Made by a program: the position numbers and the translations under genes. 64,000 nt of DNA from an uncultured Roseburia sp. (GTDB taxonomy: Bacteria > Bacillota > Clostridia > Lachnospirales > Lachnospiraceae), in NCBI GenBank assembly GCA_946002055.1, contig CAMFYL010000002.1:1-64000 (forward strand), written 5' to 3'. This document shows, piece after piece, positions 37,740 to 48,552 of the stretch (position 1 is the first letter of the stretch; the number at the start of each line of letters is the position of its first letter). Under the pieces are notes generated by a model. The model had not been told where the DNA came from and made no database searches. It worked only from the letters and a program-made list of their open reading frames with translations.

Positions 37740-39281
37740 ATGGGGATGAGCAGAGAAGAACAGTTGGAGCGGTTGCAAAGACAAATGCAGGGGAGAAAAT
37801 ATAAGTCGGAAGATGCCAAATTTCAATTGGCAAACTATGCGAATTATATTTGCTTTAATGTGATGCAGTTGGCCTTTGCAGCCAACATTGTGGCGTGTAT
37901 TCTTGATTTTGGTTTGAGTCTGGTTGCCATCATAGGACTGATTGTGATCGTTATCGGGATGATTGGCGCCGCCTGTATTTATTTCAGGAACAAAGAAAGT
38001 CGCAAGCTGTTTTACTTTTGTGCTGCAGAATTTATTCCGTTGTATATCATTGTGATATTTACCAATGGGAATGATTGCATGAACTTTGCCCCGGTGGTAT
38101 TTTTGGTGCTGGCTATGATGTACAGCAACAAAGAGGTGGAAAAGCTGCTTTGTGTGGTGTTTGGCCTAATTGTTGTTGTGCGTTATATTGCACTTATCGT
38201 TGGTGTGATTACCACCGCAGATACCATGAACGAAGAACTGGCAGTTTTGCTTCTGGAATTGCTGGCTTTGTTTGTGATTTGGCAGAGCACAAGGATTCTT
38301 TGGGTGTTTAACCGGGATAGCCTTGGAGCGATTCGGGATGAGGACGAGATACAGAAGCTTATGATGGAAGAAGTTATAGAGATTGCCGGAGAAGTGCAAC
38401 ATCAAACCGGAGATGCCAACGATATCTTGGAAAAACTTTATCAATCGGCGTTGCATATTGACGGGGTGGTGGAGGAAATCACCCAGGGGACCCAGAGCAC
38501 GGCAGAAAGCATTCAGAACCAGACGGAGATGACGCAAAGCATTCAGGATTCTATCAATAAGACGGCAGAAAAAGTGAGAAGCGCGGTGGAAAAAGCTTTA
38601 AGCTCTATGGAATCGGTGGACTCCAATCTGGAATTGATGAATGAGCTGGGGGAGCATTCTCGCAAAATTGAAGACACCAATGATATTGTTGTCAGTAGAA
38701 TGGGGGCTCTTAGGGAAAAGACAGATGATGTGAAGGATATTACCAACATAATTTTGAACATTTCCGATCAGACCAATTTGCTGGCATTGAATGCATCCAT
38801 TGAGGCGGCCAGAGCAGGTGAGGCGGGGAAAGGTTTTTCTGTGGTTGCGGACCAGATTCGACAATTGGCAGAACAGACAAGAGAAGCCACAGAGAATATC
38901 ACTGAGATTGTGGCACAGTTGAACGAGTTATCTCAGGAGGCGTCAGAGGCGGTAAAAGATTCCCTGAGTGCAACGGAAATGCAGAATCAATTGATTGTCC
39001 GGGCACTGGAAGAATTTCGTGTGATTAATGCTAACATGCAGACCATGACAGAGGAAATGCACGATATCGATTCTATGATGGAAAAGTTAAAAATATCTAA
39101 TAATGCTATTGTGGGAAGCATCAGCCAACTGTCTGCAGTCAGCCAGGAAATCACCGCCAACAGTTCTCATGCTTCCGGTATCACGATGGAAAACAGCAAA
39201 AGCTCGGAACAGGCAAAAGATAAGTTACAGAGCGTCATAGATTGCGCCCGTCGTTTAAACAAATATACAGGGATGCTGTAA
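37740..39281 (+). CDS. Methyl-accepting chemotaxis protein with polytopic membrane N-terminus
   Basis: Several TMs then MCP tip [42 protein letters not shown]; no periplasmic sensor domain evident. Confidence 0.92.
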   Translation: MGMSREEQLERLQRQMQGRKYKSEDAKFQLANYANYICFNVMQLAFAANIVACILDFGLSLVAIIGLIVIVIGMIGAACIYFRNKESRKLFYFCAAEFIPLYIIVIFTNGNDCMNFAPVVFLVLAMMYSNKEVEKLLCVVFGLIVVVRYIALIVGVITTADTMNEELAVLLLELLALFVIWQSTRILWVFNRDSLGAIRDEDEIQKLMMEEVIEIAGEVQHQTGDANDILEKLYQSALHIDGVVEEITQGTQSTAESIQNQTEMTQSIQDSINKTAEKVRSAVEKALSSMESVDSNLELMNELGEHSRKIEDTNDIVVSRMGALREKTDDVKDITNIILNISDQTNLLALNASIEAARAGEAGKGFSVVADQIRQLAEQTREATENITEIVAQLNELSQEASEAVKDSLSATEMQNQLIVRALEEFRVINANMQTMTEEMHDIDSMMEKLKISNNAIVGSISQLSAVSQEITANSSHASGITMENSKSSEQAKDKLQSVIDCARRLNKYTGML

Positions 39282-39346
39282 AATCTCGTGTGATTATTTG
39301 ACAAATGTGATAGAATAGTCCTATCTGCAGAAAGAGAGGCTGTTTT

Positions 39347-39717
39347 ATGAAGTTAGAATGGATGGAGACCCATCGTTCTTTAATCGAGAAAATGATTCGA
39401 TGTGGTAATATTTATGCGTATACATTTCACAAACAGAGAAACTTTGGTACGGAATCCATGTTTTCCGTTTCACAGATTCAGACATTAGAATATATTATTG
39501 AAACTGAGGAAAGCGATGAAAAGATGTCAGATATGGCCAGACGTCTGGGCGTGAGCAAAGCTACTTTGATTTTTTGGACAAGGCGAATCAGATTCCGCCG
39601 GAATATCTTAAACTGGTGGAGGATATGATGGATCATCTGATGGAGCGCATGCTTGTGTATCAGAAAGGTGATCAGGAGGAAGAAAAAGAAAAAAGATTTA
39701 TCAAAATAGAGTCCTGA
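39347..39717 (+). pseudogene. MarR family regulator with internal deletion/frameshift
   Basis: Frame 1 ...ESDEKMSDMARRLGVSKAT, continued in another frame as YFDFLDKANQIPPEYLKLVEDMMDHLMERMLVYQKGDQEEEKEK to tga 39717; winged part missing. Confidence 0.65.
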
Positions 39718-39989
39718 TTTTTTTATGGAAAATATTAGATGTATTTGTATTGGACGCCGGAAGGTATAAACTTCCGGCATTCTTTTTTATTATGGCATAA
39801 TGTACTTGATTTAAAACAGGAAACCTATTGATTTTTTATAGGCGAAATCTTATATTATTGAATTAGAGACATTACGCATATTCTGTCCTTTTTTAGGAGA
39901 TACGAAGAGGAACCATCTTTTCAGAGTTTCCGAAGGCAGAGTGTGCTTATGTACATAGTTAAGAAAAGAATTTTTCAGGAGGAAACAAC

Positions 39990-42900
39990 ATGGGAAGATC
40001 AAAACAATCTATGGACGGAAATACCGCCGCAGCTCATGTAGCTTATGCCTACACTGAGGTTGCCGGTATTTATCCAATCACCCCTTCCAGCCCAATGGCT
40101 GACATGGTAGACCAGTGGTCAGCAGCAGGACAGAAGAACATTTTTGGAAGCACCGTTAAAGTAGTAGAGATGGAGTCAGAGGCAGGTGCTGCTGGTACAG
40201 TACATGGTTCTTTGGCAACAGGTGCTCTTACAACTACCTTTACTGCTTCTCAGGGACTCTTACTTATGATCCCTAACATGTACAAGATTGCAGGTGAGCA
40301 GTTACCTTGCGTATTTGACGTATCTGCTCGTACAGTATCATCACATGCACTTAATATTTTTGGTGATCACAGTGATGTATATGCTTGTCGTCAGACAGGT
40401 TTTGCTATGTTATGCGAAACAAATCCACAGGAAGTTATGGACTTAAGCCCGGTTGCACACTGTGCAGCACTTGAGGGTAAGGTTCCATTCCTTAACTTCT
40501 TCGATGGCTTCCGTACATCTCATGAGATTCAGAAGATCGAGAAATGGGATTACGAAGACTTGAAGGATATGTGTCCAATGGATGCAGTAGATGAGTTTAG
40601 AGCTCACGCTTTGAATCCGAACCATCCGGCAGCTCGTGGTTCTCATGAAAATGGAGATGTCTTCTTCCAGCATCGTGAGGCATGTAACTCAGCTTACGAC
40701 GCACTTCCAGCAGTAGTAGAGAAGTACATGGCTAAGGTTAACGAGAAGCTTGGTACAAACTACGGTTTGTTCAACTACTATGGTGCTCCTGACGCTGAGC
40801 GCGTTATTATCGCTATGGGATCTATCAACGACGTGGCTGAGGAAGTAATCGATTACTTGACAGCAGCTGGCGAGAAGGTAGGTTTGATTAAGGTTCGCTT
40901 GTATCGTCCATGGTCTTCAGAAGCATTGCTTAAGGTTATTCCTAAGACAGCTAAGAAGATCGCTGTATTAGATAGAACAAAGGAGCCAGGTTCTCTTGGT
41001 GAGCCATTGTTCCTTGATGTTGCAACAACACTTCGTGAAGCAGGTCTTAATGACATCACATTGGTTGGTGGACGTTATGGTCTTGGTTCTAAGGATACTC
41101 CTCCTTCATCTGTATTCGCAGTATACAAGGAGTTAGAGAAGGATGCTCCTAAGAACCGTTTCACAATCGGTATCGAAGATGATGTTACCAACTTGAGCTT
41201 GCCAGAGGTTAAGCCAGCTCCTATCACATCTGCACCAGGTACAAAGGAATGCAAGTTCTGGGGTCTTGGTGGTGACGGTACTGTAGGTGCTAACAAGAAC
41301 TCTACTAAGATTATCGGTGACCACACAGATAAGTACATCCAGGCATACTTCCAGTATGACTCTAAGAAGACTGGTGGTATCACAATTTCTCACTTGAGAT
41401 TTGGCGATAACCCAATCAAGAGCCCATACTACATCAATCAGGCAGACTTCGTAGCTTGCCACAACCCTGCATACGTTATCCAGGGCATGAAGATGGTTCA
41501 GGATGTTAAGCCAGGCGGTGTATTCATGATTAACTGCCAGTGGTCTGATGAAGAATTAGGCCAGCACTTGAATGCTGAAGCTAAGAAATATATCGCTGAT
41601 AACAACATTCAGCTTTACACAATCAACGCAATCGACAAGGCTATCGAGATTGGAATGGGCAAGAGAACCAACACAATCCTTCAGTCAGCTTTCTTCAAGT
41701 TAGCAGATGTTATGCCTATCGACGAGGCTATTGAGTACATGAAGGCAGCAGCTAAGAAGTCTTACAGCAAGAAGGGTGACGCTGTTGTTGAGATGAACTA
41801 CAAGGCAATCGATTGTGGTGTTGACGCTGTACATAAGGTTGAGGTTCCAGCTTCTTGGTCTAACCCAGAGGCAGATGCTCCTAAGGCTGAGCGTACAGGT
41901 CGTCCGGAAGTTGTTAAGCTTGTAAATGATTTGCTTGACCCAATCGCTAAGATGGATGGTGACAGCCTTCCAGTATCTGCTTTCGTGGATTGCGTAGATG
42001 GTCAGTTTGTAACAGGTGCTTCTGCATATGAGAAGCGTGGTACAGCCGTTATGGTTCCGGAGTGGGATGCTGAGAAGTGTATCCAGTGTAACAACTGTGC
42101 ATTTGTATGTTCTCATGCAACCATTCGTCCATTCTTGCTTAGCGATGATGAAGTGAAGGCAGCTCCTTCAAACATCAAGCTTGCAGAGATGAAGCCAAAG
42201 GCTGGCGAGTACAAGTACACAATGAGCGTATCTCCTCTTGATTGTATGGGATGCGGCGAGTGTATTACCGTTTGTCCTACAGCAGCAATTGCTATGGTTC
42301 CACAGGAATCACAGGCAGCTGAGCAGCCGGTATTTGATTACTTGGTAGCTAACGTAGGTAAGAAGGATGTTGGTTTGAATGATTTGACTCCTAAGGGATC
42401 ACAGTTCAATCAGCCACTTCTTGAGTTCTCAGGATCTTGTGCAGGTTGTGCTGAGACATCTTACGCTAGATTGATTACACAGCTCTATGGTGAGCAGATG
42501 TACATCTCTAACGCAACAGGATGTTCTTCAATCTGGGGTAACCCGGCAGCTACATCACCATACACAGTGAACAAGGATTCTAAGAAGGGACCAGCTTGGT
42601 CTAACTCATTGTTCGAAGATAATGCTGAGCATGGTCTTGGTATGTATGTTGGACAGAAGTATATTCGTGATATGGCAATTGAGTCTGCTAAGGCTTGTGC
42701 AGAAAGCGACAAGGCATCTGCTGAGTTGAAGGCTGCATTTGCTGCATTCATGGATACAGTTGAAGATACAAAGGCAAATACTCCTGCAGCTGAAAGCTTG
42801 ATCGCTGAGCTTGAAAAGGCAGCAGCAGCCGGATGCCCAGATGCTAAGGAAGCAGTTGCTAAGAAGGATTACCTTGCTAAGAAGTCTGTATGGATCTTCG

Positions 42901-43538
42901 GTGGTGACGGTTGGGCATACGATATCGGATTCGGCGGATTGGATCACGTTCTTGCATCTGGTGAGAATGTAAACGTTATGGTATTCGATACAGAGATGTA
43001 CTCTAACACAGGTGGTCAGGCTTCTAAGGCTTCAAACATCGGTGAAGTTTGTCAGTTTGCTGCAGCTGGTAAGGAAATCGGCAAGAAGTCTCTTGCAGAG
43101 ATCGCTATGAGCTACGGTTATGTATATGTTGCTCAGATCGCACTTGGTGCTAACCCGGCACAGGCTGTTAAGGCTATCGCTGAGGCTGAGGCATACAACG
43201 GACCTTCCCTGATTATCGGTTACGCTCCATGTGAGTTGCACGGTATCGCTAAGGGTGGTATGAATCACTGCCAGGATGAGATGAAGAAGGCAGTAGCTGC
43301 CGGTTACTGGAACCTGTTCTCATTCGACCCAGCTAAGAAGGCAGAAGGAAAGAATCCATTTACCTTGACATCAAAGGCTGGAGATGGTACATACCAGGAA
43401 TTCTTGAACAACGAGGCTCGTTATACACGTTTGATCAAGCCATTCCCAGAAAGAGCAGAGAGATTGTTTGCTAAGTCTGAGGAAGCTGCTAAGGAGCGTT
43501 TCGAGCACTTGCAGAAGTTGGTTGACTTGTACAGCTAA
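39990..43538 (+). CDS. nifJ: Pyruvate:ferredoxin (flavodoxin) oxidoreductase
   Basis: SMDGNTAAAHVAYAYTEVAGIYPITPSSPMADMVDQW; two 4Fe-4S motifs CIQCNNCAFVCSHA, CMGCGECITVCPTAAI; TPP-binding GGDGWAYDIGFGGLDHV. Confidence 0.98.
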   Translation: MGRSKQSMDGNTAAAHVAYAYTEVAGIYPITPSSPMADMVDQWSAAGQKNIFGSTVKVVEMESEAGAAGTVHGSLATGALTTTFTASQGLLLMIPNMYKIAGEQLPCVFDVSARTVSSHALNIFGDHSDVYACRQTGFAMLCETNPQEVMDLSPVAHCAALEGKVPFLNFFDGFRTSHEIQKIEKWDYEDLKDMCPMDAVDEFRAHALNPNHPAARGSHENGDVFFQHREACNSAYDALPAVVEKYMAKVNEKLGTNYGLFNYYGAPDAERVIIAMGSINDVAEEVIDYLTAAGEKVGLIKVRLYRPWSSEALLKVIPKTAKKIAVLDRTKEPGSLGEPLFLDVATTLREAGLNDITLVGGRYGLGSKDTPPSSVFAVYKELEKDAPKNRFTIGIEDDVTNLSLPEVKPAPITSAPGTKECKFWGLGGDGTVGANKNSTKIIGDHTDKYIQAYFQYDSKKTGGITISHLRFGDNPIKSPYYINQADFVACHNPAYVIQGMKMVQDVKPGGVFMINCQWSDEELGQHLNAEAKKYIADNNIQLYTINAIDKAIEIGMGKRTNTILQSAFFKLADVMPIDEAIEYMKAAAKKSYSKKGDAVVEMNYKAIDCGVDAVHKVEVPASWSNPEADAPKAERTGRPEVVKLVNDLLDPIAKMDGDSLPVSAFVDCVDGQFVTGASAYEKRGTAVMVPEWDAEKCIQCNNCAFVCSHATIRPFLLSDDEVKAAPSNIKLAEMKPKAGEYKYTMSVSPLDCMGCGECITVCPTAAIAMVPQESQAAEQPVFDYLVANVGKKDVGLNDLTPKGSQFNQPLLEFSGSCAGCAETSYARLITQLYGEQMYISNATGCSSIWGNPAATSPYTVNKDSKKGPAWSNSLFEDNAEHGLGMYVGQKYIRDMAIESAKACAESDKASAELKAAFAAFMDTVEDTKANTPAAESLIAELEKAAAAGCPDAKEAVAKKDYLAKKSVWIFGGDGWAYDIGFGGLDHVLASGENVNVMVFDTEMYSNTGGQASKASNIGEVCQFAAAGKEIGKKSLAEIAMSYGYVYVAQIALGANPAQAVKAIAEAEAYNGPSLIIGYAPCELHGIAKGGMNHCQDEMKKAVAAGYWNLFSFDPAKKAEGKNPFTLTSKAGDGTYQEFLNNEARYTRLIKPFPERAERLFAKSEEAAKERFEHLQKLVDLYS

Positions 43539-43572
43539 GATGTACATCAAAGCAACAGCAAAGTAAAATAAC

Positions 43573-43613
43573 AAAACTCCCAAGTCTACTTCGGTGGGCC
43601 TGGGAGTTTTTTA
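43573..43613 (+). terminator. Rho-independent terminator of nifJ
   Basis: aaaactcccaagtctacttcggtgggcctgggagtttttt. Confidence 0.85.
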
Positions 43614-43711
43614 TGTGGTGGTATTTGACAAGGCTATACCATATCTAGTGTGTTTACAAATGGTTCTTCCAATGCTAAACTTATATGTAGTGTGCAGAAA
43701 GGATATGCGAC

Positions 43712-44335
43712 ATGATGGAAGAGACAAAAGAATTTACTGACAACGAGCCAAGCGGCGAAGATATGCTTTTAGCTCAAATAGATGCGTTTCGTGACAAGGC
43801 GAAGCAGCTTCAGACTTTGATTAATGCCAAGGAGCGCAAGGTCAAGGAATTGGAGGCAATGGTTCGCGCAAAGGAAGAGCGCAATGCGCAATTACAGTCA
43901 GAGCTTGCCAGAAAGCAGGCAGAGGCAGATGGTATTGCGGCGGATGTGGAGACACAGGTAGACCGCATGATGCAGTCACTGCGTGTGAACATGGATGAGT
44001 TGGAGAAACGTATTGAGGATCAGGTGGCTAACAATCAGGAGAATGCCGCAGAGCAGACGCAGGCTATGAAGAATACCTTAGAGGATATGACTTCAGGACT
44101 GGATGCCATTAAGAGCGAATTGTCCGAGAAGGTTCATTCTGAGAATGTTAAGCAGTACCGCAATATTCAGGATTTGTTGAAGGAACTTGACAATAGCGAG
44201 GAAGAGCAGAAGAACGCTACAACGAAGTTTACCATGCTGAAGAAGAAGGTGACAGGTGTCACTGTTATCACAGTGATCAATATGATTGTTTCTATCATTA
44301 CCTTGACCATTCTTGGATTGATGATGTATATGTAA
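43712..44335 (+). CDS. Coiled-coil protein with C-terminal TM anchor
   Basis: 207 aa; heptad-rich region then VTVITVINMIVSIITLTILGLMMYM. Confidence 0.75.
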   Translation: MMEETKEFTDNEPSGEDMLLAQIDAFRDKAKQLQTLINAKERKVKELEAMVRAKEERNAQLQSELARKQAEADGIAADVETQVDRMMQSLRVNMDELEKRIEDQVANNQENAAEQTQAMKNTLEDMTSGLDAIKSELSEKVHSENVKQYRNIQDLLKELDNSEEEQKNATTKFTMLKKKVTGVTVITVINMIVSIITLTILGLMMYM

Positions 44336-44361
44336 ATGATATGATTGGTAGATAGATAAGA

Positions 44362-44395
44362 GGGGGTCAGGCCGAAAGGTCTGACCCTTATTTCC
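44362..44395 (+). terminator. Terminator-like hairpin (ggtcaggcc/ggtctgacc)
   Basis: gggggtcaggccgaaaggtctgacccttattt. Confidence 0.75.
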
Positions 44396-44437
44396 CACTA
44401 AGGGATACGATATCTTAATTGGTTTAGGAGGATATCT

Positions 44438-46087
44438 ATGAGAGAGAACGAAAAGAGAGTATGGGTGGTAGGGCATAAGAATCCGGATACAGATTCTATC
44501 TGTGCAGCGATTTCCTACGCTCACTTAAAGAATAAATCTGAAAAAGGAACCTTTATTCCCAGAAAAGCAGGAAATATCAACAATGAGACCAAGTACGTAT
44601 TAGATCGTTTCGGTGTTGAGGAGCCTGAGACTATCACAGATGTAGGTGCTCAGCTGAAGGATATCGATTATCGCCACACCCAGGGGGTGGGCGGCCATTA
44701 CTCCCTAAAAAAGGCATGGGAGTTAATGAGAGAGCTTGATGTTGTTACCCTTCCTGTTGTTGATGACAACAGGAGATTACAGGGTGTTATTGTAAACGGA
44801 GATATTGCTTATTCGTATATGGATGTGCTTGATAACCGCATCTTAGGTCGGGCAAGAACACAGTATAAGAATATTATTGAGACCATTAACGGAACCATGG
44901 TGACGGGCAATGATCATGCATATTTTGTGAAGGGAAAAGTGGTTGTGGCCTCAGGCAACAGGGCGGCCATGCGGGAAGAAATCGAAGATGATGATCTGGT
45001 TATTCTTGGAAACATTAAAGAGAGACAGCAGATTGCCCTGGAGCAGAATGCAAGCTGTATTGTTGTATGTGGCGAGTCTGTGGTGGATGATGAGATTGTA
45101 GCTATGGCACAAGAGAGAGAGTGCGTTTTGATTACCACCGATTATGACAGCTTTACTACAGCCCGGCTTATCCACCAGAGTATGCCAATTCGCTACTTTA
45201 TGACCAAGGACAATATTATCACCTTTGAGCTAGACGACTATGTGGATGATGTAAAAGAAGTTATGTCTAAGATTCGTCATCGAGATTTTCCGATTCTTGA
45301 CGAACAGCGCCATTTGATTGGTATGATGTCTCGAAGGAATTTATTAGACATGAAGAAAAAGCAACTGATTTTAGTTGACCACAACGAGAAGATGCAGGCG
45401 GTGGATGGCATCGAGCAGGCGGACATTTTAGAGATTATTGATCACCATCGTTTGGGAAGCTTGGAGACCATTTCTCCAATCTTCTTTAGAAATCAGCCAC
45501 TTGGCTGTACATCCACTATCATTTACCAGATGTATTTGGAAAAGGGTGTTGAGATTGAACCACAGATTGCGGGGCTCCTCTGCTCAGCAATCTTATCAGA
45601 TACACTGATGTTTCGTTCCCCAACTTGTACTGCAATGGATAAGGCAGCAGCGGAGGCTTTGGCTAAGATTGCAGATGTTGACGTTGAGGAGCTTGCAACA
45701 GCAATGTTTGAAGCGGGTTCTGACTTTAAGTCTAAGACTATTGAAGAAATCTTCTATCAGGACTTCAAGGTGTTTGACTCAGACGATATTCAGTTCGGCG
45801 TGGCTCAGGTCAGTGCTGTAAGCAGAAAGCAGTTAAATACCATAAAAGGTGACTTGCAGGAGTATATGCGAAAGGTCTTGGAGGAGAAGGGCCTGAAGAT
45901 GGTCTTTGTAATGCTTACTGACATTTTTCAGGAGGAGACAGAGCTTATCTATGCAGGCGGAACAGCAAAGCCAATCATTGAGAAGGCCTTTGGTGTTGAG
46001 GAAGCAGACGGTGGCTTTATGCTTTCTAATGTGGTATCCAGAAAGAAGCAGTTGATTCCACAGATGATGCAGGCAATGCAGGATTAA
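44438..46087 (+). CDS. Manganese-dependent inorganic pyrophosphatase with CBS/DRTGG insert (DHH family)
   Basis: WVVGHKNPDTDSICAAISYAHL, CBS motifs, LVDHNEKMQAVDGIEQADILEIIDHHRLG. Confidence 0.93.
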   Translation: MRENEKRVWVVGHKNPDTDSICAAISYAHLKNKSEKGTFIPRKAGNINNETKYVLDRFGVEEPETITDVGAQLKDIDYRHTQGVGGHYSLKKAWELMRELDVVTLPVVDDNRRLQGVIVNGDIAYSYMDVLDNRILGRARTQYKNIIETINGTMVTGNDHAYFVKGKVVVASGNRAAMREEIEDDDLVILGNIKERQQIALEQNASCIVVCGESVVDDEIVAMAQERECVLITTDYDSFTTARLIHQSMPIRYFMTKDNIITFELDDYVDDVKEVMSKIRHRDFPILDEQRHLIGMMSRRNLLDMKKKQLILVDHNEKMQAVDGIEQADILEIIDHHRLGSLETISPIFFRNQPLGCTSTIIYQMYLEKGVEIEPQIAGLLCSAILSDTLMFRSPTCTAMDKAAAEALAKIADVDVEELATAMFEAGSDFKSKTIEEIFYQDFKVFDSDDIQFGVAQVSAVSRKQLNTIKGDLQEYMRKVLEEKGLKMVFVMLTDIFQEETELIYAGGTAKPIIEKAFGVEEADGGFMLSNVVSRKKQLIPQMMQAMQD

Positions 46088-46101
46088 TACGGAGTGAGAT
46101 T

Positions 46102-46665
46102 ATGGCGAAACAGAAATGGAAACCCGGCAATATGGTTTACCCACTGCCAGCGGTAATGGTAAGCGTGCGGGATTGTGCCGGTAATGACAATATTATAACG
46201 GTGGCTTGGACAGGAACCGTTTGTACCAATCCGCCAATGGCGTACATTTCCGTGCGCCCGGAGCGCCACTCCTATGAGATGATCAAGGAATCGGGAAGCT
46301 TTGTTATCAATCTCACAACCAGAGACCTGGCGTGGGCAACAGACTATTGTGGCGTTACATCGGGAAGAGATGTAGATAAATTTGCAAAGTGTAATCTGAC
46401 AAAGATAGAGGCAACAGAGATTGATGCACCTATGATTGCAGAGAGCCCGGTAAATATTGAATGTAAGGTTCGAGAAATCAAAGAACTTGGTTCCCACCAT
46501 ATGTTTCTTGCAGACGTAGTGGCTGTCCACGCAGAGGAAGCGTATATGGATGAGAAGGGCAAATTCATGCTGGAAAAGTCTGAGCCTATTGCCTATTCTC
46601 ACGGAGTGTATTATTCCTTGGGAGAAAAGCTGGGGACCTTTGGATATTCTATTAAGAAAAAGTAG
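46102..46665 (+). CDS. Flavin reductase family protein
   Basis: NIITVAWTGTVCTNPPMAYISVRPERHSYEMIKESGSFVINL. Confidence 0.9.
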   Translation: MAKQKWKPGNMVYPLPAVMVSVRDCAGNDNIITVAWTGTVCTNPPMAYISVRPERHSYEMIKESGSFVINLTTRDLAWATDYCGVTSGRDVDKFAKCNLTKIEATEIDAPMIAESPVNIECKVREIKELGSHHMFLADVVAVHAEEAYMDEKGKFMLEKSEPIAYSHGVYYSLGEKLGTFGYSIKKK

Positions 46666-46719
46666 AATCCTGTTTGATTTTTTGAAAAACCAGTGTATAA
46701 TAATGATGAAAATTTGAAC

Positions 46720-46806
46720 GATGGGAGCTTGTGTTACAGGCTGAGAGGAAGGTATAACCTTCGACCGAGAACCTGATTTGGGTAATGCCAACGTAGGGAA
46801 GCCTAA
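46720..46806 (+). promoter_or_regulatory. TPP riboswitch (THI element)
   Basis: gggagctt...ggctgagagg...accgagaacctgatttgggtaatgccaacgtagggaagcct. Confidence 0.95.
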
Positions 46807-46838
46807 TATGTGAGTATTGGGAAGTGCTATGTGATACT

Positions 46839-46871
46839 AGGAAGTTACCGAATCGGTAGCTTCTTTTTTTT
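46839..46871 (+). terminator. Riboswitch-controlled intrinsic terminator
   Basis: aggaagttaccgaatcggtagcttctttttttt. Confidence 0.8.
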
Positions 46872-46922
46872 ATGACGGCCTAGAAATTGCGCGGCTCGTC
46901 ACTTTATGTTGGAGGTGTATGT

Positions 46923-47117
46923 ATGGTAAAAATCAACGGCCAGGAGCTGCCTGTGGCAGGAAAAACAATTTCAGAGTATTTGGCCCAAACAACCTATCAT
47001 CCCCAAAGGATTGCAATAGAACGCAATGGGGAAATTGTACCAAAGGCAGAGTACGAAAGTATTGTTTTGGAAGATGGGGATAGTGTTGAGGTGGTAAGCT
47101 TTGTGGGAGGTGGTTGA
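46923..47117 (+). CDS. thiS: Sulfur carrier protein ThiS
   Basis: 65 aa, ends [10 protein letters not shown]; start of thi operon. Confidence 0.93.
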   Translation: MVKINGQELPVAGKTISEYLAQTTYHPQRIAIERNGEIVPKAEYESIVLEDGDSVEVVSFVGGG

Positions 47118-47753
47118 ATGATGCCCACAAAGGAAGCGTGGATGCAGGCGTTGGAGCAGCGACATGGGAAGGACAACCAATGCAAATTTTCTTCGGCTAC
47201 GGTTGCAATTTGCGGTTTGGGAGGACTGGGCTCTAACATTGCCATTGCCCTTGCCAGGGCGGGGGTTGGCAAACTGATATTGATTGATTTTGACAAAGTA
47301 GATATTACAAACCTGCATCGTCAGCAGTATAAGGCCACACAGATTGGGATGAATAAATCGGAGGCCTTGCAGGAGAACTTGATGGAAATTGCCCCCTATA
47401 TTTCCATTGAACCCCATACCCTTTGCGTGACACAGGAGAATGCAAAGGGACTTCTGGAGGAGGCAGATGTTATCTGTGAAGCCTTTGATCAACCGGAAGC
47501 CAAGGCTATGCTGACAAATCTTGTGCTGGAAAAAATGCCAGAGAAATATTTGATAGCCGCATCGGGAATGGCGGGCATGGGCAGTGCCAATACCATAAAG
47601 ACCCGCAGGATATTAAAAAGGTTTTACCTTTGTGGCGACGGAGAAAGTGAGGTGGCAGAGGCAGGAAGCCTTGTTGCCCCTCGTGTTATGCTATGCGCCG
47701 CACATCAGGCACATATGGTGCTTAGAATTCTTGCAGAAGAATTGGAACCCTAA
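47118..47753 (+). CDS. thiF: Sulfur carrier protein ThiS adenylyltransferase ThiF
   Basis: VAICGLGGLGSNIAIALARAGVGKLILIDFDKVDITNLHRQQY. Confidence 0.93.
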   Translation: MMPTKEAWMQALEQRHGKDNQCKFSSATVAICGLGGLGSNIAIALARAGVGKLILIDFDKVDITNLHRQQYKATQIGMNKSEALQENLMEIAPYISIEPHTLCVTQENAKGLLEEADVICEAFDQPEAKAMLTNLVLEKMPEKYLIAASGMAGMGSANTIKTRRILKRFYLCGDGESEVAEAGSLVAPRVMLCAAHQAHMVLRILAEELEP

Positions 47754-47771
47754 AGAAAGAAGGAAAGATAA

Positions 47772-48542
47772 ATGAACAACGACAAACTACTTATTGGAGG
47801 ACATGAGTTTCATTCCAGATTTATCTTGGGCTCTGGAAAATATTCTATGAAGCTCATTGAAGCTGCTGTAAAGGATGCCGGAGCAGAGATTATTACCTTA
47901 GCAGTTCGCCGGGCAAACACAAAAGACGAGGAAAGTATTCTTGACTATATTCCAAAGAATGTTACTTTACTTCCCAATACCAGTGGTGCCAGAAATGCCG
48001 AAGAGGCTGTTCGCATCGCAAGATTAGCCCGGGAACTGGGGTGTGGAGATTTTGTAAAAATAGAGATCATGAGAGATTCCAAATACTTGCTTCCGGACAA
48101 TCAGGAAACCATTAAGGCTACAGAGATTCTTGCAAAGGAAGGATTTGTGGTGATGCCATATATGTATCCGGATTTGAATGTGGCCAGGGATCTGGTAAAT
48201 GCAGGTGCAGCGTCCATTATGCCTCTGGCTTCGCCAATAGGTTCTAACAAAGGCCTTGCCACAAAGGAGTTTATTCAGATTCTTGTGGATGAGATTGATT
48301 TGCCCATTATTGTAGACGCCGGTATTGGAAGACCATCCCAGGCCTGCGAGGCAATGGAAATGGGTGCGGCTGCCATTATGGCAAATACGGCTCTTGCCAC
48401 TGCCGGAGATCTTCCTATGATGGCCTCTGCATTTAAGGATGCCATCGAAGCCGGTCGAAAGGCTTACCTTTCCGGACTGGGACGGGTGCTGACCCGTGGT
48501 GCCTCTGCCTCTGATCCGTTGACGGGATTCTTGAGAGATTGA
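47772..48542 (+). CDS. thiG: Thiazole synthase
   Basis: [20 protein letters not shown]..., [34 protein letters not shown]. Confidence 0.97.
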   Translation: MNNDKLLIGGHEFHSRFILGSGKYSMKLIEAAVKDAGAEIITLAVRRANTKDEESILDYIPKNVTLLPNTSGARNAEEAVRIARLARELGCGDFVKIEIMRDSKYLLPDNQETIKATEILAKEGFVVMPYMYPDLNVARDLVNAGAASIMPLASPIGSNKGLATKEFIQILVDEIDLPIIVDAGIGRPSQACEAMEMGAAAIMANTALATAGDLPMMASAFKDAIEAGRKAYLSGLGRVLTRGASASDPLTGFLRD

Positions 48543-48552
48543 GGTGAGTAGC

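Noticed and set aside
41700-42116. 138-aa minus-strand ORF inside nifJ (also 40443-40673, 41133-41462, 42606-42947 and others)
   Set aside because: Antisense to a clearly coding, highly codon-biased PFOR gene; shadow ORFs from biased codon use
46084-46791. 235-aa minus-strand ORF
   Set aside because: Overlaps the flavin reductase gene and the TPP riboswitch on the opposite strand; no recognisable motifs
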